From contig JAKUNG010000009.1 of the NCBI GenBank assembly GCA_022452285.1, positions 109,953 through 173,952 of the forward strand: DNA of 64,000 bases. Direction: 5' to 3'. The number at the start of each line of letters is the position of its first letter. Position 1 is the first letter of the stretch. The notes under the pieces are model-generated. The model searched no databases. It saw only the letters and a program-made list of their open reading frames with translations, and was not told where the DNA came from. Positions 19,485 through 28,664 of this stretch are shown piece after piece. This DNA comes from Terriglobia bacterium. GTDB taxonomy: Bacteria; Acidobacteriota; Terriglobia; Versatilivoradales; Versatilivoraceae. A program made the position numbers and the translations under genes.

Positions 19485-22046
19485 CTAATGATTATAAGTG
19501 AACTCACGGGATGCAAGCAATCCCCAAGTTAAATTTTCTATCCTTTTTTTACGTGAGGAAGCTTTCTTCATTAAAACTCCAAGCTCACGATATTCTTTAG
19601 TTGTTGGGTATCTAGAGAAAGCTGCTAGATATAAATTTTCAATTATTTGTCTATCAGAGACTCCGTTTTTCAAATATAAATCAACCCTTCCTCCTTTAGC
19701 TGAAATCTTAGAACCATAAGTTGAACCAACTAGGAGGTGAAGTGCCTGCCTAAGAGTAGCTCTGCGATCTCTCCAAGGCATATTGTCTCGACTGATTGGT
19801 CTTCCAAACACTTCCAAAAATTGGGACGGAGTTACTTCTGGAATTAAATGAATTGCTCGAGTCCCAGTCGGCTCAGTTCCTCCGCCAACATATTTATGCA
19901 CCGGAAAAATTTCGGGGACACCGGTAACCTGTGAAATAGCATCTAGCAATACCTCTGCGTCTAATCTGCGAGGGAGAGCCCTAGAATAATTCACCTTGTC
20001 TGCCTCATTCGTTTTATTTAGATCACTTGACAACTGGTAGGTTTGAGATTGAGTGATTACCCTCATCAAACGTTTGATATCGTAACCGCTGCGACGAAAT
20101 TCTGATGCCAAAGCATCTAATAGCTCAGGATGAGTTGGAGGATTACTCGGCCTAAAATCATCCACAGGCTCTACTAGACCTCTCTGAAAAAAGTAGGACC
20201 AAATCCGATTAACAATGGCCCTGGAGAAATAAGGATTGTTTGAAGAAGTCATCCAATTTGCTAATTTCCCTCGAGGATCACCAACCAACTGATCAATAGA
20301 GGTTCCATCCAAAAACTTAGGTGAAACTTCCTCTCTGCGCCGAGGGTGAATCACCCGAGAACCTTCTGGGCGTTCCTCATTTCCAGCAGGGTCATCGAAA
20401 AATACCGATCCATTTCTGATTCGGGTTAACTGTCCATAGAAGGAAGTAAGTCCCCAAAACTGATCTTGTGCCCATGGTTCATAGGGGTGATCATGACATT
20501 GAGCGCAATCCAACCTTATTCCCAAAAATACCCTAACATCCTCACCCATTTTCTCATGAGGAAGCATCATCTCTCCAGAAACTGACTTTATGTAGTGGCG
20601 AGTTGCTCCAGTGTTGCCCTTACCTGCAATACGTTCCCGTGCCATTTGGTCATAGGGTTTATTTTGAACTAAGCTTTGTCGAATCCATTTTTTATAGGAG
20701 TAGGCATTTCGATATACCACTCTAAAAAAGTCAGCAAAACGAAAAGTCCAATAATCCACAAATTCAGGTGAATCTAGTAATTGTTCAATCAACTTTCTTC
20801 GTTTTCCAGGGTTTTGATTAACTATAAATTCTCGTACTCGTTCAGGAGGGGGCAGCATGCCTGTCAAATCAAGACAGACTCGACGTAAAAATTCTGAGTC
20901 GTTGGAAATGCCGCTTGGACGAATATGTAACTTTTTTAACTTGGCAAAAATATATTTATCAATAAAATTCTGTTTGGGAATCTTGGGATAATCTAATAAT
21001 AACTGCCCAATCACTCCACACTGAACGTGGATGATTTTTCCTAAAGTTCTTACTGTTACCAGTGTTTGCCCCGGATCAACAGCCTGAACAAAACCATCAG
21101 CAGTTACATTAGCTACTTCAGGGTTGCTAGACTCATAAAGTACTTCCTGGGTTAGATCTTCGACTCGACCGTCAGTGAAATGACCCATCACCAAAAGTTT
21201 GCGTTTTACCCCTGGTTCCATAATGATTTCTTTAGGAAACACTTTGAGTTGCTCTATCTGAGGAGAGGTTGTTAGTTGACTATCTGATGTGTATCTTCCA
21301 CCCCGACTGATCCAATCAAGTAAAATCTTGTAATCATCTGAGTCTGTTTCAAATCTCTGACCTCCACCATGAGGTACAGTCATAGTTGGTTTTAATAGCA
21401 GCAAACTTTGTTTTGGATTAGGCAGATTTATTCGAGGTTGAAATGGTTCTAGTGCTTTAGGAGATAGAACCTGGTAAATGCCTCCTTTTACTGTCCAGCG
21501 ATAATCTTCTTGAGGATTAATACCATTTAAAGATAGTTTGAATCCACCACGACCTTTGACTCCGCCATGGCATTCACTGCCATTACAACCATTTCGAGTA
21601 AAAACTCCAACTATCTCTCTAGGAAAACTAAATGATTTTTCTAGATCTGTATTTTTAATAAAAACTTGTGCAGTTAGCTGCTGGCCTGCAATATCAGCCC
21701 TCAACTTTAAATGACCATTGGCTTTACTGGTCAGACGCCCGCGTTTACTGACCTGAGCTAATTGATCATTTGAAACACTAAAGATACACTCTGAAGTAAT
21801 ATCAACTTCCAAACCTCTGTGATCTCGAGCCAAAACTAGAAATGACTGAGCTGCATTCTTTCCCTCTAAAATAACTTTTTCCGGCAAAAGAGTAAGCTCT
21901 TTCAATCCTTCTGCTCGGTTCAGTCCAACAAGTCTAGAAGCTTTGACTGAATCATTAACCTCTTCTCCAAGCAATCTTCCAGTTAATAGTACAATCACTC
22001 CAACAACCAAAAAAACGGGAATGAAAAATTGACTTAAACTTCTCAT
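19485..22046 (-). CDS. DUF1549/DUF1553 (planctomycete cytochrome-like) exported protein with BIG2-like domain
   Basis: Residues ~1-28 are a signal peptide or anchor. Bacterial Ig-like (BIG2) segments lie near residues 50-130 and 270-345 (ITSECIFSVSNDQL; VEDLTQEVLYESSNPEVANVTADG). Between them is NGCNGSECHGG, a C-x4-CH haem-like motif. DUF1549 follows, with RLDCAQCHDHPYEPW (CxxCH), and the C-terminal DUF1553 (NPYFSRAIVNRIWSYFF, LPRRLDAEVLLDAI). At 853 aa it is normal for the architecture. The haem-like motifs may bind haem or a metal. It is encoded between the PPC-domain and DUF1501 genes. Confidence 0.92.
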   Translation of the reverse strand: MRSLSQFFIPVFLVVGVIVLLTGRLLGEEVNDSVKASRLVGLNRAEGLKELTLLPEKVILEGKNAAQSFLVLARDHRGLEVDITSECIFSVSNDQLAQVSKRGRLTSKANGHLKLRADIAGQQLTAQVFIKNTDLEKSFSFPREIVGVFTRNGCNGSECHGGVKGRGGFKLSLNGINPQEDYRWTVKGGIYQVLSPKALEPFQPRINLPNPKQSLLLLKPTMTVPHGGGQRFETDSDDYKILLDWISRGGRYTSDSQLTTSPQIEQLKVFPKEIIMEPGVKRKLLVMGHFTDGRVEDLTQEVLYESSNPEVANVTADGFVQAVDPGQTLVTVRTLGKIIHVQCGVIGQLLLDYPKIPKQNFIDKYIFAKLKKLHIRPSGISNDSEFLRRVCLDLTGMLPPPERVREFIVNQNPGKRRKLIEQLLDSPEFVDYWTFRFADFFRVVYRNAYSYKKWIRQSLVQNKPYDQMARERIAGKGNTGATRHYIKSVSGEMMLPHEKMGEDVRVFLGIRLDCAQCHDHPYEPWAQDQFWGLTSFYGQLTRIRNGSVFFDDPAGNEERPEGSRVIHPRRREEVSPKFLDGTSIDQLVGDPRGKLANWMTSSNNPYFSRAIVNRIWSYFFQRGLVEPVDDFRPSNPPTHPELLDALASEFRRSGYDIKRLMRVITQSQTYQLSSDLNKTNEADKVNYSRALPRRLDAEVLLDAISQVTGVPEIFPVHKYVGGGTEPTGTRAIHLIPEVTPSQFLEVFGRPISRDNMPWRDRRATLRQALHLLVGSTYGSKISAKGGRVDLYLKNGVSDRQIIENLYLAAFSRYPTTKEYRELGVLMKKASSRKKRIENLTWGLLASREFTYNH

Positions 22047-22134
22047 TATTTTCTTCCAAAAACTGATGTTTATAACCAGAGTACTTTTAGATTTACAACT
22101 GTTGAAAAATTAATTCTGGAACTTTCAAAATAAT

Positions 22135-24135
22135 CTATGGGGTAGTCACCATTAATGGCATTTCACCAACCAATAATTTAGATCCAAGTCTATTATTTAA
22201 AACAGGCTGAGCCCACACCTTTACCATAAAAGGCATTTTAGTAATGGGCGCTGCTGGGTCTGCCCTTAATAAAATAATCACATCATTAACAAAAGCTGAA
22301 AAATTTTCTTGGCGTTCAGTAGTAGGTCCAATTGGTTCCTTGGGTTCCACTGTCGTAGCAGTTAAGGTTCTCACACCTGAAGGTAGTCCTTCAAGAGAGA
22401 AAGCAACATCACCAGTAAACCCTTCTTCTAACCCGGTAGTAACCTTAATCTTTTTGACTTGGTTCAAAACTAGATTTACCCGGTCCTCTTCTAAATTAAG
22501 CTCTCCAATATGAGGAATCTGCCCACGAACCATGAGTCGATACTTGAACCCAGAGCCTCCTTTCTGAGAAGTAATATCTCCTATCTGAAGATAATAACTC
22601 CCCCCAACTGCAAATTTCACTATCATCTTAGCTTCCAAAGATTCAAAAAAAGATAAGGAGGTTATTCCACAATCCCCCTTGTCCGAAAGATGTTGTTTCA
22701 AAAGTTCTATTAGAAAAATAGGATCTTGTCTAGTAAGTGCGATCTTCCTATGTTTGTTGTTAATTAACTCATGACCTTCAGAATCTAAAACTTTAAGACT
22801 GGGATTAAAAGCCGAAGGAGGTACGTTGGGCGTCTCAATTTCAAAAACTAACGACCGAGCTTCCGAAAGTTTAAAATGATATAAATCTATGTCCCCAGGA
22901 TTTTCAATCGTTCCAGTTACCAGGGAAGGTAAATTCAAGGTCACAGCTTGTACTTGTCTACCATTTGGCTCTTTTTCATCAGAAACTACAGTAACATCAT
23001 TATCGGTAAACATTGGAGGACCAGAATTTTCGGAATCTTGAAGACTGTCTTTTGACTGGGGCAATAATTGATTATCATGCGATTTCTGAGATTCATGTTT
23101 TCCAATTCTGATTGTCCGGGACCACAGGTCATCAATCCTAGTTGGTGTTAATTTTCTAGTGTACTTACGTTCACTCCATTTAGGAACTCTATCATGTTGA
23201 AACCATTCAGCTTGTCTTAAATAAGAGTCAACACCAGTAATTTTTAGTTGATAAACAAAACTGGAATCAGACTTACCATAAATCGATCCTATAGCAACTA
23301 TGTAATGACCAGCTTTGTTGAATCGATGCCTTGTCTGTCTTAGACTTCCAAGTTCCAGCTTTTGAGTCCTCATATATTCTGTCTCTTGATTAAACTCAAG
23401 TTGAAGAAGGCTCTCGTCCGATAGCCAACTGCCCTTACTATCATACAATCGAATAGTCGGTTGAAATGTCTCTGCCACCGTAAACAGCTGAAACAATAAT
23501 TCCTCATTAGAAGAGACCATAACCGAATAATAGTTAACTTCACCAGGCTGATCAATGGCACCATTGATAGCAACTGGATGTTTTACAGGCCTAGATTGAT
23601 GAGGCACTCGATTAGAATTACTAGATTCTTGAATGATTCGCTCTCCATTCACTACAAAGGTGACTGGATTAGATACACCTCTTTTAGAAACTAACCGGAG
23701 AGAATAAATTCCAGTTTTAGCTTTTGAACTAATCTCTAATTTGACTAAAACACGTTGTTTCTTTTGGCTTTTTTTTGTTTCTGCTGTCTCAGAATTATCA
23801 TTGACTGAGATCTCCTGAACAGCTAAGATCTTTCCCCACAAACCTTCTTTTGGAGCCCAGACCGCATAAACTCCATCCAAGAGCTTTCCTTCAAATTTGA
23901 CTTTGATAGATGAGCCTTGTTCACCACCCATAGGAAAAACCCAGTCAATCTTTGGTTCAGTAGGATCTTGGGACTCGGGTACTTGCGCTATAGACTTGAC
24001 GGTAAAAGCCAGAATCATTGTTATCGCAAGAGAGATTTCACAAATACTGCTAATCCTACTGTACAGAAAACTATTTTTTAGAACATCATCAGTCAATGAA
24101 ACATCCTCTTTATTTTGATATGAATATTTACTCAA
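22135..24135 (-). CDS. Exported PPC-domain (pre-peptidase C-terminal) protein
   Basis: This 666-aa protein has an N-terminal hydrophobic segment (residues ~31-51, EISLAITMILAFTVKSIAQ). It is built of beta-sandwich domains with PPC-type motifs: AIDQPGEVNYYSVMVSS near 194 and TGTIENPGDIDLYHFKL near 405. These recur in planctomycete and acidobacterial secreted proteins encoded beside DUF1549/DUF1501 genes. It has no peptidase catalytic domain, so the PPC domains probably bind a ligand or partner. The C-terminal part (LPSGVRTLTATTVEP) looks like another Ig-like domain. The start is a TTG with a weak upstream AAGAAAAG. Gene order with the next two suggests one complex. Confidence 0.88.
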   Translation of the reverse strand: MSKYSYQNKEDVSLTDDVLKNSFLYSRISSICEISLAITMILAFTVKSIAQVPESQDPTEPKIDWVFPMGGEQGSSIKVKFEGKLLDGVYAVWAPKEGLWGKILAVQEISVNDNSETAETKKSQKKQRVLVKLEISSKAKTGIYSLRLVSKRGVSNPVTFVVNGERIIQESSNSNRVPHQSRPVKHPVAINGAIDQPGEVNYYSVMVSSNEELLFQLFTVAETFQPTIRLYDSKGSWLSDESLLQLEFNQETEYMRTQKLELGSLRQTRHRFNKAGHYIVAIGSIYGKSDSSFVYQLKITGVDSYLRQAEWFQHDRVPKWSERKYTRKLTPTRIDDLWSRTIRIGKHESQKSHDNQLLPQSKDSLQDSENSGPPMFTDNDVTVVSDEKEPNGRQVQAVTLNLPSLVTGTIENPGDIDLYHFKLSEARSLVFEIETPNVPPSAFNPSLKVLDSEGHELINNKHRKIALTRQDPIFLIELLKQHLSDKGDCGITSLSFFESLEAKMIVKFAVGGSYYLQIGDITSQKGGSGFKYRLMVRGQIPHIGELNLEEDRVNLVLNQVKKIKVTTGLEEGFTGDVAFSLEGLPSGVRTLTATTVEPKEPIGPTTERQENFSAFVNDVIILLRADPAAPITKMPFMVKVWAQPVLNNRLGSKLLVGEMPLMVTTP

Positions 24136-24170
24136 CTTAGACTTTTCTTAATCCAGTCTACTAAATTCTC

Positions 24171-25229
24171 TTAGACTTCTGCATGGGTTTTTGTTATATC
24201 CGCAATCTTTACACGATCTTCGGATAAAACAGGTCTTAAAGGAAGACGAACTGGTCCTCCTGCTCTTCCAAGAAATTCAAGTGCCACCTTAATACCACTC
24301 ACATGGTAACCCGGTTTGACACTACGTACTTTAGCCATTGTATTAATTCTACTGTCTAGAATATTTTTCATCTGTTTACCTCTCCCTAATATGCCCTGTT
24401 GCCAAAATTCCCGACAGGCTTTAGGAACAAAAGTTGCAACAGCTGAAGTAGTTGCCTTAGCGCCTACCGGAAGAGCATGCAATGCGTGCCCTTCTCCACG
24501 GGCAACCCACACCAGACGCTCCTCAACTAGTGATCCAAGAGATTTCCCCATACTAATGCCACCACTGGAATCTTCAAACCCAATGACATTGGGAAGGTCT
24601 GCAAGTTTCTTGAGGACATATGGCCAATACTTCTCTCCGCCAGTTGGGAATTTATGACCAGAAACTGTGGCGAGAACCACACCAATATCAATGGATTCTA
24701 TTATATCCTTGAAGTATCGGATTATTCCCCCATCATATTCTGGAATCCAACTCCAATAAGGAGGGGCAAATAGGAGAATTGCATCGGCGCCTGCTACTTG
24801 AGCATTCTGAGCCATCTGCTTTGCAGTACTGTATCCTCCACAGGCACCAACAACTACAGGCAGTTTTCCTTGTGCACCAAAAACAGCTGACTCAGCCATC
24901 TTTCGATGCTCTTCCATATTAAGTGAAAAGATCTCACCCATTCCCCCTCCAACTACAATAGTCATATTTTTAGATTCTGCTTTGGCGTGTATGGCAATAT
25001 TACGGGAAAGACCTTCATGATCTAACTGACCATTTTTTAAAAATGGGGTAACCATAAAGCAATGAACACCATGAATATCGTTTCTAAGCTGATCCATGTT
25101 AAGAGCTTTTTTGCCACTGGATTTAACTAATGATTTATTAGGAGGTTGGTTGGAGCAGCCTTGTAGTGTTAATGCACCAGTTATGATACCAAACTTCTTA
25201 AGAAGGGATCTACGACTAGAGGTCGACAT
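24171..25229 (-). CDS. DapA-like (dihydrodipicolinate synthase family) Tat lipoprotein, catalytic Lys absent
   Basis: This 352-aa protein is a (beta/alpha)8 DHDPS/NAL-family member with an unusual N-terminus. SRRSLLKKF (residues 5-13) is a Tat motif and LQGC (22-25) a lipobox, so the barrel should be exported and lipid-anchored. Aligned with DapA, the GTTGE signature reads GGGMGE (94-99). The NIVGIKEATG segment carrying the Schiff-base lysine reads NVIGFEDSSG, with E219 at the lysine position. Y158 in APPYWSW is near the usual active-site Tyr. It therefore probably does not perform the standard aldol chemistry. AGGAG about 10 nt upstream fixes the start. It is the first gene of the four-gene operon ending with DUF1501. 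Confidence 0.9.
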   Translation of the reverse strand: MSTSSRRSLLKKFGIITGALTLQGCSNQPPNKSLVKSSGKKALNMDQLRNDIHGVHCFMVTPFLKNGQLDHEGLSRNIAIHAKAESKNMTIVVGGGMGEIFSLNMEEHRKMAESAVFGAQGKLPVVVGACGGYSTAKQMAQNAQVAGADAILLFAPPYWSWIPEYDGGIIRYFKDIIESIDIGVVLATVSGHKFPTGGEKYWPYVLKKLADLPNVIGFEDSSGGISMGKSLGSLVEERLVWVARGEGHALHALPVGAKATTSAVATFVPKACREFWQQGILGRGKQMKNILDSRINTMAKVRSVKPGYHVSGIKVALEFLGRAGGPVRLPLRPVLSEDRVKIADITKTHAEV

Positions 25230-25401
25230 TTTTTTAACTCCTGATAAATTCCTGTTAAATGTTCATGTCAGATTTAATAGAAATGTTATCATTGCCTGAG
25301 TAGCTAACACAATCCCGATTGACTTACAATTACTCTGTATTTGTACCTAATTGTTTCAAGACCCCAGTCATTATTATATTTATTTAGAGAGAAAAAACGT
25401 A

Positions 25402-26739
25402 ATGAGACACATCAAAAAAAAGAGTTTTTTGACTGTGTTTGTTTTAGTTTCTAGCCTATCAATTATTCTAACTTTGAGCTCTTTTAGAAGTTCAGAAACT
25501 ATTTTCTCACTGCGTGTAAAGGGAGAACGCCTAGCAAAACACATAATAGAACTAGGTGCAATTGGAAAAAACCTAAAAGGAGTCACTCGTTTAGCTTTTA
25601 CTCAAGCAGATATACTTGGAAGAAATTATGTTATTACTCGGATGAAAGAGGCTGGCTTAAAAGTCAGGATCGATCCTGCTGGGAACATCTTAGGCCGACT
25701 TGACGGAACCAACCAACACTTACCTGCCATTTTGTTGGGATCCCATATAGATACGGTTCCCCTTGGAGGAAATTACGATGGTGTACTTGGCGTCATGGCA
25801 GCCATTGAATGCATCCAGGTTATACAAGAAAATGACTTTCAACTTAAACATCCCGTGGAAGTTATCGTTTTTACGAATGAGGAAGGGGGAATGACTGGAA
25901 GCCGTGCCTTCATTGGTGAATTAAAACCTGAGGTTTTGGAACAAGTCAGTCGGAGTGGTCTGTCTATCAGAAATGGACTTCAAAAAATTGGTGGAAATCC
26001 AGAAAAATTAACCCACGCAATTCGAGATCCAGAAAAAATTAAAGCCTATTTAGAATTGCACATTGAACAAGGGGGAATTTTAGAATCTAAAGGAATCGAT
26101 ATTGGGATCGTTGAAGGTATCGTAGGGATTCGTTGGTGGGATGTAATTGTACAGGGGTTTTCTAACCATGCCGGGACAACACCCATGGGTATTCGGCACG
26201 ATGCTCTCCTAGCATCTGCCCATCTAATTATTGCTGTTAATGAGATTGCTAAATTGATAGCTGGAGATCATGTAGCAACAATTGGTCGAATCAAAGTTCT
26301 GCCTGGTGCTCCCAATGTAATCCCGGGAAAAGCTGAAATGAGTTTAGAGCTGAGAGACCTATCGACCAAAAAAATCGACGATCTCTTTACTAAGATCCAA
26401 AAGAAGTCTAAGTTAATTGAAAAACTAACAAAGACGAAAATTGATTTTAAAGAAATTGATATTGGAGTCAGACCAATCCTAACAAATGTCAATATCAAAC
26501 ATATACTTAGAGAATCGGCTAAGGAATTAACCTTAAGTTTTAATAACATGCCAAGTGGTGCTGCGCATGATGCCCAAAATATTGCTCGTATTGCACCAGC
26601 TGGAATGATTTTTGTACCAAGCGTTGGAGGAATTAGCCATTCACCTAACGAATACACCCACATTCAAGATTTAACTAATGGTACTAACTTACTATTACAG
26701 GCATTATTAAGATTGGACTCTTCAAAATCTAAAGAATGA
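25402..26739 (+). CDS. Exported M20-family amidohydrolase (allantoate/N-carbamoyl-amino-acid hydrolase type)
   Basis: This is a binuclear zinc hydrolase of the allantoate amidohydrolase/N-carbamoylase group. Metal-binding motifs are H115 (GSHIDTVP), D126 (NYDGVLG) and E161 (TNEEGG), with LELHIEQGG and a C-terminal HSPNEYT histidine. The dimerization insert (VVGIVGIRWWDV...) is present. The N-terminus is basic then hydrophobic (KKKSFLTVFVLVSSLSIILTL), a signal peptide or anchor that is rare in this otherwise cytoplasmic family. The ATG at 25402 gives 445 aa; the TTG 17 codons earlier lacks a good ribosome site. Substrate unknown; extracytoplasmic cleavage of ureido or carbamoyl compounds is an inference. 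Confidence 0.92.
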   Translation: MRHIKKKSFLTVFVLVSSLSIILTLSSFRSSETIFSLRVKGERLAKHIIELGAIGKNLKGVTRLAFTQADILGRNYVITRMKEAGLKVRIDPAGNILGRLDGTNQHLPAILLGSHIDTVPLGGNYDGVLGVMAAIECIQVIQENDFQLKHPVEVIVFTNEEGGMTGSRAFIGELKPEVLEQVSRSGLSIRNGLQKIGGNPEKLTHAIRDPEKIKAYLELHIEQGGILESKGIDIGIVEGIVGIRWWDVIVQGFSNHAGTTPMGIRHDALLASAHLIIAVNEIAKLIAGDHVATIGRIKVLPGAPNVIPGKAEMSLELRDLSTKKIDDLFTKIQKKSKLIEKLTKTKIDFKEIDIGVRPILTNVNIKHILRESAKELTLSFNNMPSGAAHDAQNIARIAPAGMIFVPSVGGISHSPNEYTHIQDLTNGTNLLLQALLRLDSSKSKE

Positions 26740-26750
26740 CTGCAATCATA

Positions 26751-28571
26751 TTACCCAGGAGTTTCCATCTGTAAGTCCCAGCCCCCAAGGGCTCGAACTT
26801 TTAGTGAGTTGGGCAAATGAGGAGGCTGACCTTTTTCCATCCATTCAGAAACTTCTTTTTGGTGACCAAGTCGCAAAACCTTCCGTACCCTTTCGGTGCC
26901 GTCCCAAAAAAATAGGTTTTCTACGCCCGCTTGGTAAAGTTTATTAGCTTTTCTATAATACTCTTCCGCAGTCAAGTCCCTAGGGAGAAAATTCAGTGCC
27001 AATCGACACTTTGTTCCTTTCACTAAAGACACAAACCAATTCACATCTTCAGGGTTTTCCCATGTTGGTTCAAAGGCACCCAAACGCACAGCAGAAGAGT
27101 AGGGTATAATCGTATCTACTAAATCCTCTTTAATCCAAGCAGCCAGATCCATACCATGAAATAAATTTTCTTCTCCCCGAGAAACAACAGCCGTTATCTC
27201 AAGTCGTTTTTTTAGTTTTAGCTGTTGACCTACTTGATCCAGTTCGTGACGCAGTTCTCTCATGAACTGCGTAAGAAATCCTGCCCGGAACTTTAGCCAG
27301 CGCGGATCTGTTTCTGGAATTTCCCTTGGATCGATACCAAACTTTTTTTTAAATCCTTCTACTATAGGAGTTTCATACGCTAGTAGAGGAGGACGGCGAT
27401 TATAGAGAACCGCTACCCCATCAATAGGGTTGTCAATTGCCATTTCCCGGAACAATGATAAGACATATTTTCTTGTTTTAGAAAATGCATACGACATTCT
27501 GGGCAGTGGCTTACCATCTCGAGATATGCAAACAAGTTGAGGGTGTTTTTCGTAAAAACTCTCTCCGGGCAGGATAACGTTTGGGGGAGGATAAATAAAA
27601 CCACCCGGCCTATAAGCAGCGTGAAATTCAATGTTTATTTTTCGGGCATACTCTGCAGCAACTTTAAAAGGATCTATACCGTTCTGATGATAAGCCATCC
27701 AGGTCTCTGCAAACCAACGGGAATATGGATGGGCAAAGAAAGCCTTGCCTGTAATTGGTTTTAAAAGTTCCATTGAATGATTTCGAGCTATTTTTGAAAA
27801 GCGTTTAGCTCGATCTCCTGTAGCTCCTTCCCAATAGATTCTGGAGACATCTGAAAATTTAAGTGGCTCTAACGTATCAAGAATTTCCTGAGGAGTTCCT
27901 GCTAGGTTAATGACACCTCCATCATTATGAACCCACAGGCGTTTAGAATCGGAGCGCTGACGATCAGAATGAAGATCAGCAATCTCTTTAGGGGATAAAG
28001 GTATGAGCTTGATAAAAGCAATCCAAGCATGTTGCACTACTGGCTGGACAATTTGTCTGAAAATAATCTTTTCCCCAGTTAAGTCAGCTGCCTTCCAGAA
28101 AATTTCATCAATTAAATGGTCTCGGTGATCCTTAGCCCCATCTAGTCCTTTAACAGATGTGTAGCCAGGATCACTACTTAACTTAACCTTCACCTGTTTG
28201 GGTGAGGTGAAAGGTTTACGATAGATCCCAATATAGACCGCATGCCAGCCCTTCCTGTCTAATGGATAAGTAACATCTGGAGGGCGACTATCTTCAGTTG
28301 CCAATAGGAGAGTTCCATTAAAATTCTTTGTTCCATAGCTTAGCAAACGCCATTTATTGTGTCTCCAACTCTGGGCTAAGGCAGAGGCTGGTTGACATTT
28401 TTCAAGATCAGACAGATAAATTGGTGTTCTTTTAGAACCTGATCGTTGATATTTTTCACCTGATTGAGCATTAAGATAAGCTTGATTGAAACTGAAACAT
28501 GACAAAAAAAGGATCAAAAACCATCTAACTTTGCTCCCTACTCCAAAATCATTAATCCATCTGTGTTTCAT
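26751..28571 (-). CDS. Secreted glycosidase-like TIM-barrel protein
   Basis: This is a 606-aa protein with a signal peptide (residues ~10-34). The N-terminal ~190 aa look like a beta-sandwich (KQVKVKLSSDPGYTSV). From ~215 onward there is a barrel-like stretch: SRIYWEGATGD, INIEFHAAYRPGGF, NPIDGVAVLYNRRPPLLAYE, KRLEITAVV, and CRLALNFLPRDLTAEEYY. This arrangement resembles family-10-like putative glycoside hydrolases of planctomycetes, but no exact catalytic pair can be assigned. The 542-aa protein at 50.1 kb shares the same general scheme without the signal peptide. AAAGGA lies 8 nt before the ATG. The sialidase-like gene lies just upstream on the same strand, suggesting joint polysaccharide work. 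Confidence 0.78.
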   Translation of the reverse strand: MKHRWINDFGVGSKVRWFLILFLSCFSFNQAYLNAQSGEKYQRSGSKRTPIYLSDLEKCQPASALAQSWRHNKWRLLSYGTKNFNGTLLLATEDSRPPDVTYPLDRKGWHAVYIGIYRKPFTSPKQVKVKLSSDPGYTSVKGLDGAKDHRDHLIDEIFWKAADLTGEKIIFRQIVQPVVQHAWIAFIKLIPLSPKEIADLHSDRQRSDSKRLWVHNDGGVINLAGTPQEILDTLEPLKFSDVSRIYWEGATGDRAKRFSKIARNHSMELLKPITGKAFFAHPYSRWFAETWMAYHQNGIDPFKVAAEYARKINIEFHAAYRPGGFIYPPPNVILPGESFYEKHPQLVCISRDGKPLPRMSYAFSKTRKYVLSLFREMAIDNPIDGVAVLYNRRPPLLAYETPIVEGFKKKFGIDPREIPETDPRWLKFRAGFLTQFMRELRHELDQVGQQLKLKKRLEITAVVSRGEENLFHGMDLAAWIKEDLVDTIIPYSSAVRLGAFEPTWENPEDVNWFVSLVKGTKCRLALNFLPRDLTAEEYYRKANKLYQAGVENLFFWDGTERVRKVLRLGHQKEVSEWMEKGQPPHLPNSLKVRALGGWDLQMETPG

Positions 28572-28664
28572 AAAATAGTTCCTTTTTTTTATTAGCTAAT
28601 TAACTACAATATGTTTAATGCGATAACCTCAAATTTAAAAACATTAACAATGCTTGAATCTCTG

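Noticed and set aside
24316..24657. 113-aa plus-strand frame inside the DapA-like gene
   Set aside because: Antisense to a conserved barrel with no recognisable motifs.
26268..26663. 131-aa minus-strand hydrophobic frame inside the M20 hydrolase gene
   Set aside because: Its hydrophobic look comes from the antisense of a conserved enzyme; no start signal.
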